NCBI GenBank assembly: GCA_004193285.1
Contig: SECP01000003.1
Coordinates: forward strand, 124,001-188,000
Length of the DNA stretch: 64,000 bases
Source of the DNA: Myxococcales bacterium
GTDB taxonomy: Bacteria > Myxococcota_A > Polyangia > Polyangiales > Polyangiaceae
Reading direction: 5' to 3'
Shown: positions 18,297-27,486 of the stretch, one piece after another
Layout of the letters: the number at the start of each line of letters is the position of its first letter
Numbering within the stretch: the first letter of the stretch is position 1
The notes under the pieces: generated by a model
Database searches by the model: none
What the model saw: the letters and a program-made list of their open reading frames with translations, nothing else
Told to the model about the DNA's origin: nothing
Position numbers and translations under genes: made by a program

Positions 18297-19807
18297 CGGA
18301 AGCGGCCATGACCTCACCCTCGCACTCCCCGCGCGGCACGAGCTTGAACGAGCTTGCGGGCGTGCTCGCGGAGCTTTCGCCGCGCGTCGTGGGGGACGGT
18401 GGCGTCCGCGTCTTCGGGGTGCGCCAGGACTCACGCCGCGTGGGCCCGGGCGAGCTGTTCGTGGCCCGCAAAGGGGCGACGACCAGCGGCGCCGAATACG
18501 CACTCGCGGCTGCGGAAAAGGGCGCGGCCGCCCTCCTCGTGGAGCGCGGCGAGCCGCTCCCCGCAGCGCGGCTGCCGCTCATCGAGGTCACGAACGTGAA
18601 GCGCGCGCTCGCTCTCTCCGCGGAGGCCGTCTACGGCAACCCCAGCCGCAGCGTGGAAGTGGTCGGCGTCACCGGCACCAACGGCAAGACGACGACCACC
18701 TTCTTGATCGAGCAGGGGCTGCGCGGGGTCGGAGAGCGCGCCGCTCGGCTCGGCACGCTGGGCTTCGAGATGGAGGGCCACGTGTTCGGCGACACGTTGA
18801 CCACGCCGGAGGCTGACGACATCGCGCGTTGCCTGCTGGAGGTCCAGCAGCGAGGCGGCCGCTACCTGGTGATGGAGGTCTCCAGCATCGCGGTCGTGCA
18901 GGAGCGCGTCTCCGGCTTGCGCTTTCGAGCCGCCGCCTTCACGAACCTGACCCAAGACCACCTGGATTTTCACGGCAGCTTGGAGGCCTACGCCGAAGCC
19001 AAGGCGGCGCTTTTCACTCGGCTCGCGCCGGAGCTCTCGGTGCTGCACGTGGGGGACGCGTTCGGGCGCGAGCTGTCGCGCCGCGTCCACTCCGGGCGGC
19101 TCACGGTCGCTCGGCAAGAAGCGGACGTGCGAGTGGCCGAGGCTTCGCTCGGCGCGAGCGGAATCCGCGCCAAGCTCATTACACCCCAGGGTGATTGCTC
19201 GATCGACAGCGCGCTCGTTGGTGAGCACAACCTGGAGAACCTGCTCGTGGCGCTCGGCGTGCTGGTGGGGTTGGGTATGGCCCCACCAGACGCCGGGCGT
19301 GCGCTCTCGGTTGCACCGCAGGTGCCGGGTCGCTTGGAGCGCTGCGACGGCCCCGAGGACGACGTGCTGGTGGCGGTAGACTACGCGCACACCCCGGACG
19401 CGCTCGGCCGCGTGCTCGCCGCGGTGCGCGCGCTCGGCGCCGGCCGCGTGCTGTGCGTCTTCGGCTGCGGCGGTGATCGCGACGCCTCGAAGCGACCGTT
19501 GATGGGCGAGGCGGTCGGCCGCGGCGCCGATCACGCCTACGTGACTTCCGACAACCCGCGGTCGGAGGCGCCCGCCGACATCGTCGCGGCTATCTTACCT
19601 GGTTTAGGTGCCGCTTCGGCCCGGTACGACGTGGAGCTGGACCGCGCACTGGCCATCGAAAAAGCGGTGCTCGAGGCCAGCCCGGGGGACGTCGTGCTCA
19701 TCGCAGGCAAGGGGCACGAAGACTATCAGGTGGTGGGCCGCGAGAAGCGCCACTTCGACGACCGCGAGCAGGCGCGCCGAGCGCTCGCTTTGCGGAGGGC
19801 GCGCTGA
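18293..19807 (+). CDS. murE: UDP-MurNAc-L-Ala-D-Glu:meso-diaminopimelate ligase MurE
   Basis: Cytoplasmic ATP-dependent ligase that adds the third residue to the peptidoglycan stem. The 504-residue protein shows the Mur ligase ATP loop VTGTNGKTTTTF, the central NLTQDHLDFHG, and GCGGDRDASKRPLMG. The DNPR motif in VTSDNPRSE specifies meso-diaminopimelate rather than lysine. This predicts DAP-type peptidoglycan. The ATG at 18293 overlaps the ftsI stop; ATG 18308 is an alternative. Confidence 0.95.
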   Translation: MTEAAMTSPSHSPRGTSLNELAGVLAELSPRVVGDGGVRVFGVRQDSRRVGPGELFVARKGATTSGAEYALAAAEKGAAALLVERGEPLPAARLPLIEVTNVKRALALSAEAVYGNPSRSVEVVGVTGTNGKTTTTFLIEQGLRGVGERAARLGTLGFEMEGHVFGDTLTTPEADDIARCLLEVQQRGGRYLVMEVSSIAVVQERVSGLRFRAAAFTNLTQDHLDFHGSLEAYAEAKAALFTRLAPELSVLHVGDAFGRELSRRVHSGRLTVARQEADVRVAEASLGASGIRAKLITPQGDCSIDSALVGEHNLENLLVALGVLVGLGMAPPDAGRALSVAPQVPGRLERCDGPEDDVLVAVDYAHTPDALGRVLAAVRALGAGRVLCVFGCGGDRDASKRPLMGEAVGRGADHAYVTSDNPRSEAPADIVAAILPGLGAASARYDVELDRALAIEKAVLEASPGDVVLIAGKGHEDYQVVGREKRHFDDREQARRALALRRAR

Positions 19808-21234
19808 TGGCGGACAGCTCACTGCCGACGAACCAAGTCCAGCTAACGCTCGGCGAGGTCATGCGCGCCACGGGCGGCGTGCTGCTCGGTGACCCGAACG
19901 CGTCCGTGCGCGGAGTGTCCACCGACTCCCGCGCGGACCTGAGCGGCGCGCTGTTCGTCGCGCTCGTCGGCGAGCGCTTCGACGCCCACGACTTCGTGGA
20001 GCAGGCGCGGGCCCGGGGCGCGGTCGCCCTCCTCGTAGAGCGCGAGGTGACCTGCGATTTGCCCACGATTCGCGTACCTTCCACGCTCGGTGCGCTCGGT
20101 GCGCTCGGCGCGCTTCGGCGCCGCGCCTGGGGCGGCAAGGTCATCGCGGTAGCGGGCTCCGCCGGCAAGACGACGACGCGGGCGGCCCTATCCGCGCTGC
20201 TGGAGGCGGCCGAACCGGGGCTCGTTCACTACGCGCGCGGGAACTTCAACAACTTGATCGGGGTCCCGCTGGTACTCCTCTCGCTCGGGGAGCGGGAGCG
20301 GCTCGCCGTCGTCGAGCTTGGCACCAACCAGCGCGGCGAGGTCGCGACGCTGACGCAAATGGCGGCGCCGGACGTCGGCATTCTCACCCTCATCGGCTAC
20401 GAGCACACGGAAGGGCTCGGCGATCTGGACGGGGTGGAGGCAGAAGAGGCCGCGCTGTTCGCCGGGGTCTCCGTCGCCATTGGTAACGTGGACGATGAAC
20501 GTGTTGCACGACAGCTGACCCGCGCCGCCGGCCGCCGGGTGAGCTACGGCAAACGCGCCGACGCCGACTACCGACTCCGGGTATTGGGCCTTTCTTCCCG
20601 CGGTTCCGAGCTCGAGGTCACGCGCCGAGTCGCGAAGCGTGAGGTCACCACGTCCTTTCGAACCAGCACGCTGGGTGATGCGGGCGCGTACGCGGCCTGC
20701 GCGGCGCTGGCGGCGGTAGAGACTCTGCTGGGCCGTGAGCTGCCGGCGGCGACCATGCAGGCGGCCTTCGCTTCGGCCACCGCGAGCGAGGCGGGGCGCC
20801 TCTGCCCGGTCGAGCTGACGGGCGGAATTTTGCTGCTGGACGACACCTACAACGCCAACCCCGAGAGCGTCGTCAGCTCGCTCGAGCTCGCGCGCCAACT
20901 GGCGGAGCAGCGTGGAGTGCCGCTCGTGCTGGTGCTCGGGGAAATGCGAGAGCTCGGCGCGCTTTCGGTGGGCCTGCATCGCCAGGTGGGTGAGGCGGCG
21001 GCTGCCCGACGGCCGGCCTTGCTCATCACCGTGGGGGGTGACGCGCGAGCCCTGGCCGAGGCGGCCGCCGAGCGCGGCGTTCCTGGTGAATTTGCAGAGG
21101 ATTCCGATGCCGCGGCCGAGCTGCTGCTGGCTCGGCTCCAAGGTCCGTCGGTGATTTTGGTCAAGGCGTCGCGCGGGGTTCATGCGGAAAAGGTCGTTTC
21201 GCGACTGATTTCGGCTAAGGGGCGTGCAGCATGA
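19807..21234 (+). CDS. murF: UDP-MurNAc-tripeptide:D-Ala-D-Ala ligase MurF
   Basis: Adds D-Ala-D-Ala to complete the UDP-MurNAc-pentapeptide. 475 residues, normal length. N-terminal MurF-type domain (VRGVSTDSRADLSGALFVAL), ATP loop VAGSAGKTTTR, then YARGNFNNLIGVPL and the conserved LLDDTYNANPESV. Its start shares one base with the murE stop (TGATG). The donor dipeptide needs a Ddl ligase, which is not in this cluster. Confidence 0.95.
   Translation: MADSSLPTNQVQLTLGEVMRATGGVLLGDPNASVRGVSTDSRADLSGALFVALVGERFDAHDFVEQARARGAVALLVEREVTCDLPTIRVPSTLGALGALGALRRRAWGGKVIAVAGSAGKTTTRAALSALLEAAEPGLVHYARGNFNNLIGVPLVLLSLGERERLAVVELGTNQRGEVATLTQMAAPDVGILTLIGYEHTEGLGDLDGVEAEEAALFAGVSVAIGNVDDERVARQLTRAAGRRVSYGKRADADYRLRVLGLSSRGSELEVTRRVAKREVTTSFRTSTLGDAGAYAACAALAAVETLLGRELPAATMQAAFASATASEAGRLCPVELTGGILLLDDTYNANPESVVSSLELARQLAEQRGVPLVLVLGEMRELGALSVGLHRQVGEAAAARRPALLITVGGDARALAEAAAERGVPGEFAEDSDAAAELLLARLQGPSVILVKASRGVHAEKVVSRLISAKGRAA
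20084..20110 (+). repeat. three tandem 9-bp repeats inside murF
   Basis: CGCTCGGTG occurs twice and is followed by CGCTCGGCG, in frame, giving LGALGALGAL in a surface-type loop of MurF. It is a possible slippage site; length changes in units of three codons would keep the frame. Confidence 0.6.
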
Positions 21235-22358
21235 TGTACGAGCTCCTGTACCCGCTCAGTCACCAGGTCTCCTGGCTGTCGTGGCTGAACGTCCTTCGGT
21301 ACACGCCCTTTCGCGCGATCATGGCCACCATCACGGCCATGCTGATCTCGTTCTTCGTGGCCCCCTGGTTCATCCAGAAGCTCCGCGGCAAGCAGATCAG
21401 CCAGATCATCCGCGAAGAGGGGCCCGAGTCGCACTTTGCCAAGAGGGGCACGCCCACCATGGGCGGCGCCCTCATTCTGCTCAGCGTGCTCGTGCCGACG
21501 GTGCTGTGGGCGGACGTGCACAACGTCTTCGTGCTCGCGACCGCGATCGTGACCGCCGGCTACGGCGCGGTCGGCTTCATCGACGACCGCATGAAGATCA
21601 TGGGCAAGAACACGCGCGGTTTGCCCGGTCGCTACAAGCTGCTCGGTCAGTTCACGATCGGCGGATTCGCGATGGCCTACCTCTACCTCGGTAACGACTT
21701 ACCGAAGGGTTGGATCGCCATTCGTGATCGGCTCGCGATTCCCTTCGTGGCGTTCGAGAAGCACCCCGTAACCCTGCCAATTTGGCTGTATCTGTGCTTC
21801 GCGGTGCTCTTCGTCGTCGTCATGAGCAACGCGGTGAACTTGACGGACGGCCTGGACGGCCTCGCCATCGGCCCCGTGATGATGAGCGCGGGCACGTACC
21901 TGATCTGGGCCTACGTTGCGGGCTCGGTGCTCTTCGGCCGCCCGCTGGCTCAGTACCTGGACGTCGCGGGTATTCCCGAGATGACCGAGCTGTCGATCTT
22001 CGCGGCCGCCACCATCGGCGCTGGCACCGGCTTTCTTTGGTACAACACGTACCCAGCGCAAGTCTTCATGGGCGACGTCGGCTCGCTGGCCCTCGGCGGA
22101 GGGCTCGGCATGTTGGCCGTCCTCACGAAGACGGAGCTCATCAGCATCGTCTTGGGCGGCATCTTCACGGTGGAGGCCGCCAGCGTCATCACGCAAGTCG
22201 TCAGCTTCAAGCTGTTCGGCAAGCGCGTGTTCTTGATGGCCCCCATCCACCACCACTACGAAAAAAAGGGCTGGCCGGAGCCGCGCATCATCGTGCGCTT
22301 CTGGATCATCTCGTTTCTCTTGGCGCTGGTCGCGCTGTCTTCGCTCAAGCTGCGCTAA
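21231..22358 (+). CDS. mraY: Phospho-MurNAc-pentapeptide transferase MraY
   Basis: Polytopic inner-membrane enzyme that makes lipid I from UDP-MurNAc-pentapeptide and undecaprenyl phosphate. 375 residues with about ten membrane helices. Catalytic signatures: GFIDDRMKI (Asp pair), NAVNLTDGLDGLAIG, FMGDVGSLALGG, and the His cluster APIHHHYEKKGW. Starts at ATG 21231, overlapping the murF stop by 4 nt. Confidence 0.96.
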   Translation: MMYELLYPLSHQVSWLSWLNVLRYTPFRAIMATITAMLISFFVAPWFIQKLRGKQISQIIREEGPESHFAKRGTPTMGGALILLSVLVPTVLWADVHNVFVLATAIVTAGYGAVGFIDDRMKIMGKNTRGLPGRYKLLGQFTIGGFAMAYLYLGNDLPKGWIAIRDRLAIPFVAFEKHPVTLPIWLYLCFAVLFVVVMSNAVNLTDGLDGLAIGPVMMSAGTYLIWAYVAGSVLFGRPLAQYLDVAGIPEMTELSIFAAATIGAGTGFLWYNTYPAQVFMGDVGSLALGGGLGMLAVLTKTELISIVLGGIFTVEAASVITQVVSFKLFGKRVFLMAPIHHHYEKKGWPEPRIIVRFWIISFLLALVALSSLKLR

Positions 22359-22359
22359 C

Positions 22360-23688
22360 ATGCAGATTTCCGGGAAAAAGGTGGTGGTCGTCGGCCTCGG
22401 CAAGAGCGGCATCGCCGCGGCACGCCTGTGCGCCGAGCTCGGAGCCGTCGTCGTAGCGACCGACAGCGCACCGGCCGAGCGCCTTGCCCCCGAGGTCGCC
22501 CACTTGCCGGCGCGGCTGGTCCTCGGCGGGCACGAAGGAGTCGACTTTCGAGGCGCGGACCTGGTCGTGGTCTCGCCGGGAGTGCCAGCGTTCGAGGCGC
22601 TCGCAGAAGCAGAGCGGGCGGGCGTACCGATCTGGGGCGAGCTCGCATTGGCGGCATCCCAGCTCCGCGCGCCGCTCCTCTTCGTCGGCGGCACGAACGG
22701 CAAGAGCACGACCACGACCTTGCTCGGCGACCTGCTGAAGGCCGCCGACCGGCGGGTGTTCGTCGGCGGCAACCTGGGCACGCCCGCGTCGGAGGCGACC
22801 AAGCTCACGCTGGACGCGGCCGTGCTCGAGGTCTCGAGCTTTCAATTGGAGCGAGCGCCAGGCGTGCGGCCTCGGGTCAGCATCCTGCTCAACATCACCG
22901 AAGACCACCTGGACCGCTACGCCTCGTTTCAGGACTATGCGGACGCCAAGGGCAACGCTTTCGTCAGCCAAACTGCCGAAGATTTCGCGATCGTTCCCCA
23001 AGGGGACGCGGAGTGCCTGCGCCAGGCGCGGCGCGGCAGCGGTAAGGTCGTCCTGGTCGGCGGCGCGGGCGCGGACTACGCGGTCGCAGGCAGCGTGATC
23101 GCTGAGCGCGCGACCGGGGAGCGGTTCGAGCTCGATGGAACCCAGCTCCACGGGCGACACAACCACCACAACGCGGCGTTCGCGGTGGCGGCGGCGCGCG
23201 CGCTGGACGTACCGGCGGAGGCCATTCAACGCGCGCTGAGGGATTTCACCCCGCTTGCCCATCGCATGGCGCTGGTGACAGAAGCGCGCGGCGTGCGCTT
23301 TTACGACGACTCCAAGGGCACGAACGTGGGCGCCGCGGTGACCGCGCTGCTCGGCTTGACCGAGCCTCGCGGGGTGCTGATCGCCGGCGGCCGCGACAAG
23401 CTCGGCTCGTACGCGCCGCTGGTGGAGGCTCTGCGCCGCAAGGGGCGGGCGTTGGTCCTGATCGGTGAGGCTGCCGACAAGATCGCGGCGGCGGTGGGCG
23501 ACGCAGTGCCGGTGTCGCGAGCGGTCGACATGCCGAGCGCGGTGCGGCTCGCGTTCGAGCAGGCGCAGGCCGGCGACGCGGTGCTGCTCAGCCCCGCCTG
23601 CTCCAGCTTCGACATGTTCAAGAGCTACTCGGACCGCGGCGAGCGCTTCGCCGAGGCCGCACTCTCGCTAAAGCAGGAGCTTTCATGA
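22360..23688 (+). CDS. murD: UDP-MurNAc-L-alanine:D-glutamate ligase MurD
   Basis: Second stem-peptide ligase. 442 residues, with an N-terminal Rossmann-like domain (KVVVVGLGKSGIAAARL), ATP loop GGTNGKSTTTTLLG, NITEDHLDRY, FYDDSKGTNVGA and the C-terminal LLSPACSSFDMF, all characteristic of MurD. It begins one base after the mraY stop. Confidence 0.95.
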   Translation: MQISGKKVVVVGLGKSGIAAARLCAELGAVVVATDSAPAERLAPEVAHLPARLVLGGHEGVDFRGADLVVVSPGVPAFEALAEAERAGVPIWGELALAASQLRAPLLFVGGTNGKSTTTTLLGDLLKAADRRVFVGGNLGTPASEATKLTLDAAVLEVSSFQLERAPGVRPRVSILLNITEDHLDRYASFQDYADAKGNAFVSQTAEDFAIVPQGDAECLRQARRGSGKVVLVGGAGADYAVAGSVIAERATGERFELDGTQLHGRHNHHNAAFAVAAARALDVPAEAIQRALRDFTPLAHRMALVTEARGVRFYDDSKGTNVGAAVTALLGLTEPRGVLIAGGRDKLGSYAPLVEALRRKGRALVLIGEAADKIAAAVGDAVPVSRAVDMPSAVRLAFEQAQAGDAVLLSPACSSFDMFKSYSDRGERFAEAALSLKQELS

Positions 23689-24926
23689 GCTTTTTGAGCG
23701 CTCTCACCAGAGCCCCCCGACGTGAGCGGGGCGCCATGGACGTCGTGCTGGCGGCGGTAGTCATCGCCTTGCTCGGCTTCGGCGTGGTCATGGTCTACAG
23801 CGCCAGCGTCATCGAGGCCACGGTCGTGTTCCGCGACCCTCAATACTTCCTCAAGCGCCAGGCGGTGTACGCCGGGGCCGCCTTCGCGTTGATGTTGGTC
23901 ATGTCCCACATCGACTACCATCGCTACCGGCCCCTCACGTACCCGATCCTCGGCGGGGTGACGGTGCTGATGATCCTGAGCGTGATCGGATTCGGTCATA
24001 CCGGCGGCGGCGCGGCTCGCTGGTTGGCGGTCGGACCCATTCACATTCAGCCATCGGAGGCCGCGAAGCTGGCGCTCGTCTTGTGGCTCGCGTACTCGCT
24101 CGAGAAGAAGCGGGACAAGGTGAAGAGCTTCTCGATCGGCATGCTGCCGCACCTAATCATGGCCGGGTTCTTGATGATCCTGTGCCTCAAGCAGCCGGAC
24201 TTCGGTGGCGCCTCCGTGCTCTTGTTTTTGACCTTCACGCTACTCTTCGTCGCAGGGGCGCGCCTTGGCTACCTGCTCGGCGCGGCCATGCTCGGCGCGC
24301 TGTTCGCGGTGTGGGCGGTGCGCTTCACGGCCTACCGGTGGGAGCGCATGCTCGCTTGGTTCAACATGGCGGAGCACCGCCAAGACCTCGCTTACCAGCC
24401 GTTTCAAGCCGTAATGAGCTTCGGCTCGGGCCAGACGGCGGGGATGGGCGTCGGCAAGGGCCTGCAGGTCCTGTACTTGCCGGAGGCTCACACGGATTTC
24501 ATCGCCGCCATCATCGGCGAGGAGCTGGGCTTCCTTGGCATCTTGGGTTTGTGCAGCGTGTTTCTCGTCATCGTCGCGCGCGGGGTGAAGATCGCGCTCG
24601 AGGCCGAGGACGAGTACGGTCAGTACATCGCCATTGGTATCTCGGTGCTGTTCGGCGCCCAGGCCCTGATCAACATCGCGGTGGCAATGTCCATCTTCCC
24701 CACCAAGGGCCTCACGCTGCCGTTCGTGAGCTACGGCGGCTCCTCGCTGCTCGTCTGCGCGTCGGCGATGGGCATTTTGCTGAGCATCTCGCGAAAGAGC
24801 GAGCAGCTCGGCAACGTGCGGGTCGCTGGCGACACACTGCCGGCCGAAGCGAGCGCCATGTTGGTCACGGAGGCCGGGTTTTCTCCGGAATCCAAAGCGC
24901 GCCGGCGCGCCGCGGAGGCGGTCTGA
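23685..24926 (+). CDS. ftsW: Septal peptidoglycan glycosyltransferase FtsW
   Basis: SEDS-family polymerase working with FtsI at the septum. 413 residues with ten predicted membrane helices. Motifs: MVYSASVIEA, ARWLAVGPIHIQPSE, the conserved LPEAHTDFIAAIIGEELGF loop containing the SEDS catalytic region, and LPFVSYGGSSL near the C terminus. It overlaps murD by 4 nt. It is followed directly by murG, the usual order. Confidence 0.95.
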   Translation: MSFLSALTRAPRRERGAMDVVLAAVVIALLGFGVVMVYSASVIEATVVFRDPQYFLKRQAVYAGAAFALMLVMSHIDYHRYRPLTYPILGGVTVLMILSVIGFGHTGGGAARWLAVGPIHIQPSEAAKLALVLWLAYSLEKKRDKVKSFSIGMLPHLIMAGFLMILCLKQPDFGGASVLLFLTFTLLFVAGARLGYLLGAAMLGALFAVWAVRFTAYRWERMLAWFNMAEHRQDLAYQPFQAVMSFGSGQTAGMGVGKGLQVLYLPEAHTDFIAAIIGEELGFLGILGLCSVFLVIVARGVKIALEAEDEYGQYIAIGISVLFGAQALINIAVAMSIFPTKGLTLPFVSYGGSSLLVCASAMGILLSISRKSEQLGNVRVAGDTLPAEASAMLVTEAGFSPESKARRRAAEAV

Positions 24927-26092
24927 TGGCGACCTTGCTGTTCGCGGGCGGCGGCACCGGCGGCCACGTGTTCCCGCTCTTGGCCGTCGCGGACGCGGTG
25001 CGTGAGCTTTCGCCCGACACACGCTTGGTGTTCGTCGGGACCGACAAGGGGATGGAGACGCGGCTCGTACCGGAGCGCGGCTACGAGCTCGAGCTGGTGA
25101 AGGTGCTGCCCATCCGCGGAGGCGGCCTCACCGGCGCGCTGCGCGGCATCGGTCGCGCCGCCGGCTGCATCCCGGACGCCCGCGGCATCGTCGCGCGCCT
25201 GGCGCCGCGCGCCGTCTTCTCCATCGGCGGCTACGCGGCGGGTCCGGTAGCGCTCGCAGCTCGGACCTTGAAGGTGCCGATCGCGCTGATGGAGCCCAAC
25301 GCCGAAGCGGGGCTCGCCAATCGCTTGGTCGCGCCGTTCGTGCAGCGCGCCTACATCGCGTTTCCGGAGAGCCAGCGCTACTTCGCCAAGGGCATCACGG
25401 TCCAGACCGGCGTGCCGCTCCGCGCCGGCTTCTTGCCAGCGTCCTACGCCGCTCCGCGCGACGCGCTCCGGGTCCTCGTCCTCGGAGGCAGCCAAGGCGC
25501 CAAGTCGCTCAACGAAGCCGTTCCGCGCGCTCTCTCGCAGCTCGGGCCCTCCGTATCCGTGGTGCACCAGTGTGGCCGAGCGCACGAAGAAGCAGCGCGG
25601 GGCTTGTATGCGGAGCTCGGCTTCGGCGAACGCGCTCGCATTGCGCCGTTCATCGACGACATGCCGCGCGCTCTGCGCGACGCCGACTTGATCATCGGCC
25701 GGGCGGGGGCCAATGCAGTCGCAGAGATTTGCGCAGTGGGTCGGCCCAGCCTGCTCGTGCCGTACCCGTATGCTGGTGACCATCAGAAGCACAACGCGGA
25801 TTCGGTCGCCCGCGAAGGCGCGGCGCTCTGGCTGCCCAGCGCCGAAGCCACCCCTGAACGCCTCGTCGAACGGCTCCGCTCGCTCATGTCCGACCCCGCT
25901 CGCCTGATCGCCATGGCCGATAGCGCTCGTCGCATCGGTCGCCCCGATGCCGCCCGCGCCATCGCCGAGGACCTTTTGTCTTTGGCCGGTCTGGAGGTCG
26001 CGCCATCCGCCGAGGTCAGCCCGACTACCCAGCGCTCAGCGAGCAAGACCCCGCCCCGCGGCGCCGGCCTGCAGCTCACGGAGGTGGCCTGA
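24926..26092 (+). CDS. murG: Lipid II synthase MurG (UDP-GlcNAc transferase)
   Basis: GT28 enzyme that adds GlcNAc to lipid I at the inner face of the membrane. 388 residues from ATG 24926, which shares one base with the ftsW stop. The N-terminal glycine-rich loop AGGGTGGHVFPLLAV is diagnostic. SIGGYAAGPVALAA and the donor-site LVLGGSQGAKSLNE and GRAGANAVAEIC follow. The last 30 or so residues (after LLSLAGLE) form a Ser/Pro/Thr-rich tail beyond the normal family end. A much longer open frame upstream only overlaps ftsW. Confidence 0.95.
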   Translation: MATLLFAGGGTGGHVFPLLAVADAVRELSPDTRLVFVGTDKGMETRLVPERGYELELVKVLPIRGGGLTGALRGIGRAAGCIPDARGIVARLAPRAVFSIGGYAAGPVALAARTLKVPIALMEPNAEAGLANRLVAPFVQRAYIAFPESQRYFAKGITVQTGVPLRAGFLPASYAAPRDALRVLVLGGSQGAKSLNEAVPRALSQLGPSVSVVHQCGRAHEEAARGLYAELGFGERARIAPFIDDMPRALRDADLIIGRAGANAVAEICAVGRPSLLVPYPYAGDHQKHNADSVAREGAALWLPSAEATPERLVERLRSLMSDPARLIAMADSARRIGRPDAARAIAEDLLSLAGLEVAPSAEVSPTTQRSASKTPPRGAGLQLTEVA

Positions 26093-27486
26093 TGTTCCGC
26101 GGCCGGGTGCGCCACGTGCATTTCATCGGCGTCGGCGGCATCGGTATGAGCGGCCTAGCGGAGATCTTGCGAACTTTGGAGTTCGACGTCTCCGGCTCCG
26201 ACCTTCGTGAAGGCGAAAATACCCGCAACCTGCAGCGCCTCGGGGTGCGCATCGACGTCGGGCACCGCGCCCAGAACGTGCAGGGGGCGGACGTGGTCGT
26301 CTACACCAGCGCCGTCAGCCCCGATAACCCGGAGCTCGTGGAGGCGAAGCACCAGGGCATCCCTGCCATCGCCCGCGCGGAGATGCTCGCCGAGCTGATG
26401 CGCGTCAAATACGGCATCGCCATCGCGGGCTCGCACGGCAAGACGACCACGACCTCGCTCGTCGCGACCATCTTGCGCAACGCCGGCTTCGACCCGACCG
26501 TCGTCGTCGGGGGGCGGATGGCGTCGCTCAGCTCCAACGCTCGCTTGGGCGCGGGCGACCTGCTCGTCGCCGAGGCGGACGAGAGCGACGGCTCCTTCTT
26601 GCGCTTGACCCCGACCATCGCCGTCGTCACCAACATCGACCCCGAGCACCTGGATTTCTACAAGACTCACGAGGCGGTCAAAGAGGCCTTCGTCGCGTTC
26701 CTGGAGAAGGTGCCGTTTTACGGCCTCTCCGTGCTCTGTTTGGACCACCCCCACGTGCAGGACCTCCTGCCGCGAATCCACCGGCGCCACGTCACGTACG
26801 GGCTCTCTTCCCAGGCCCAGTACTCGGCCCGCAACATCAACTTCCGCGGCCTCTCCACGAGCTTCGTGGCTTACCGCCGAGGCGAGCCGCTGGGTGAGTT
26901 CACGGTGCGGATGCCGGGTCAGCACAACGTCCTGAACACCTTGGCTGCGATCGCGGTCGCGGACGAGCTCGAGGTCCCGCTGGACGTCATGAAGGAGGCG
27001 CTGGCCACGTTCCACGGCGTCGCCCGGCGCTTCTCCATCGTGGACGAAGCCGAGGGCGTCACCCTCGTGGACGACTACGGGCATCACCCTGCCGAAATCG
27101 AGGCCACCCTTTCCGCGGCGCGCAACGCCTACGACAAGCGGATCCTCGTCGCTTTTCAGCCGCACCGGTACACCCGCACCGAGAGCCTGTGGGACGACTT
27201 CACGCGCTCCTTCAACAAGGCGGACGTCGTGCTCGTCTGCGACATCTACGCCGCTGGCGAGAAGCCGATTCCGGGCATCACCTCCGAGCGCCTGGCGCGA
27301 GCCATCGCCGAGCACGGCCACGGGGCCGTGCGCTACGTGCGCGACCGCGCCGAGCTCGCCGCGGAGTTGGCCCGGTTGGCCAGGCCGGGCGATGTGGTGA
27401 TCGCCTTGGGCGCTGGTGACGTGAACAAAGTGCTGTCGCCGGTGGCAGCCGACATCCGCGCCCGGGCCGGAAAACCGAGCCCATGA
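26092..27486 (+). CDS. murC: UDP-MurNAc:L-alanine ligase MurC
   Basis: First stem-peptide ligase. 464 residues. N-terminal HFIGVGGIGMSGLAEIL, ATP loop AGSHGKTTTTSL, the DESDGSF acidic motif, NIDPEHLDFY, and VDDYGHHPAEI with FQPHRYTRT. One-base overlap with murG and 4-nt overlap with ftsQ. In many bacteria murB and ddl follow murC; here ftsQ follows directly. Confidence 0.95.
   Translation: MFRGRVRHVHFIGVGGIGMSGLAEILRTLEFDVSGSDLREGENTRNLQRLGVRIDVGHRAQNVQGADVVVYTSAVSPDNPELVEAKHQGIPAIARAEMLAELMRVKYGIAIAGSHGKTTTTSLVATILRNAGFDPTVVVGGRMASLSSNARLGAGDLLVAEADESDGSFLRLTPTIAVVTNIDPEHLDFYKTHEAVKEAFVAFLEKVPFYGLSVLCLDHPHVQDLLPRIHRRHVTYGLSSQAQYSARNINFRGLSTSFVAYRRGEPLGEFTVRMPGQHNVLNTLAAIAVADELEVPLDVMKEALATFHGVARRFSIVDEAEGVTLVDDYGHHPAEIEATLSAARNAYDKRILVAFQPHRYTRTESLWDDFTRSFNKADVVLVCDIYAAGEKPIPGITSERLARAIAEHGHGAVRYVRDRAELAAELARLARPGDVVIALGAGDVNKVLSPVAADIRARAGKPSP

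Noticed and set aside
24083-24925. Frame fused to the N terminus of murG
   Set aside because: Runs through ftsW in another frame with Arg/Gly/Pro-rich product; murG starts at ATG 24926 with GGGTGGHV.
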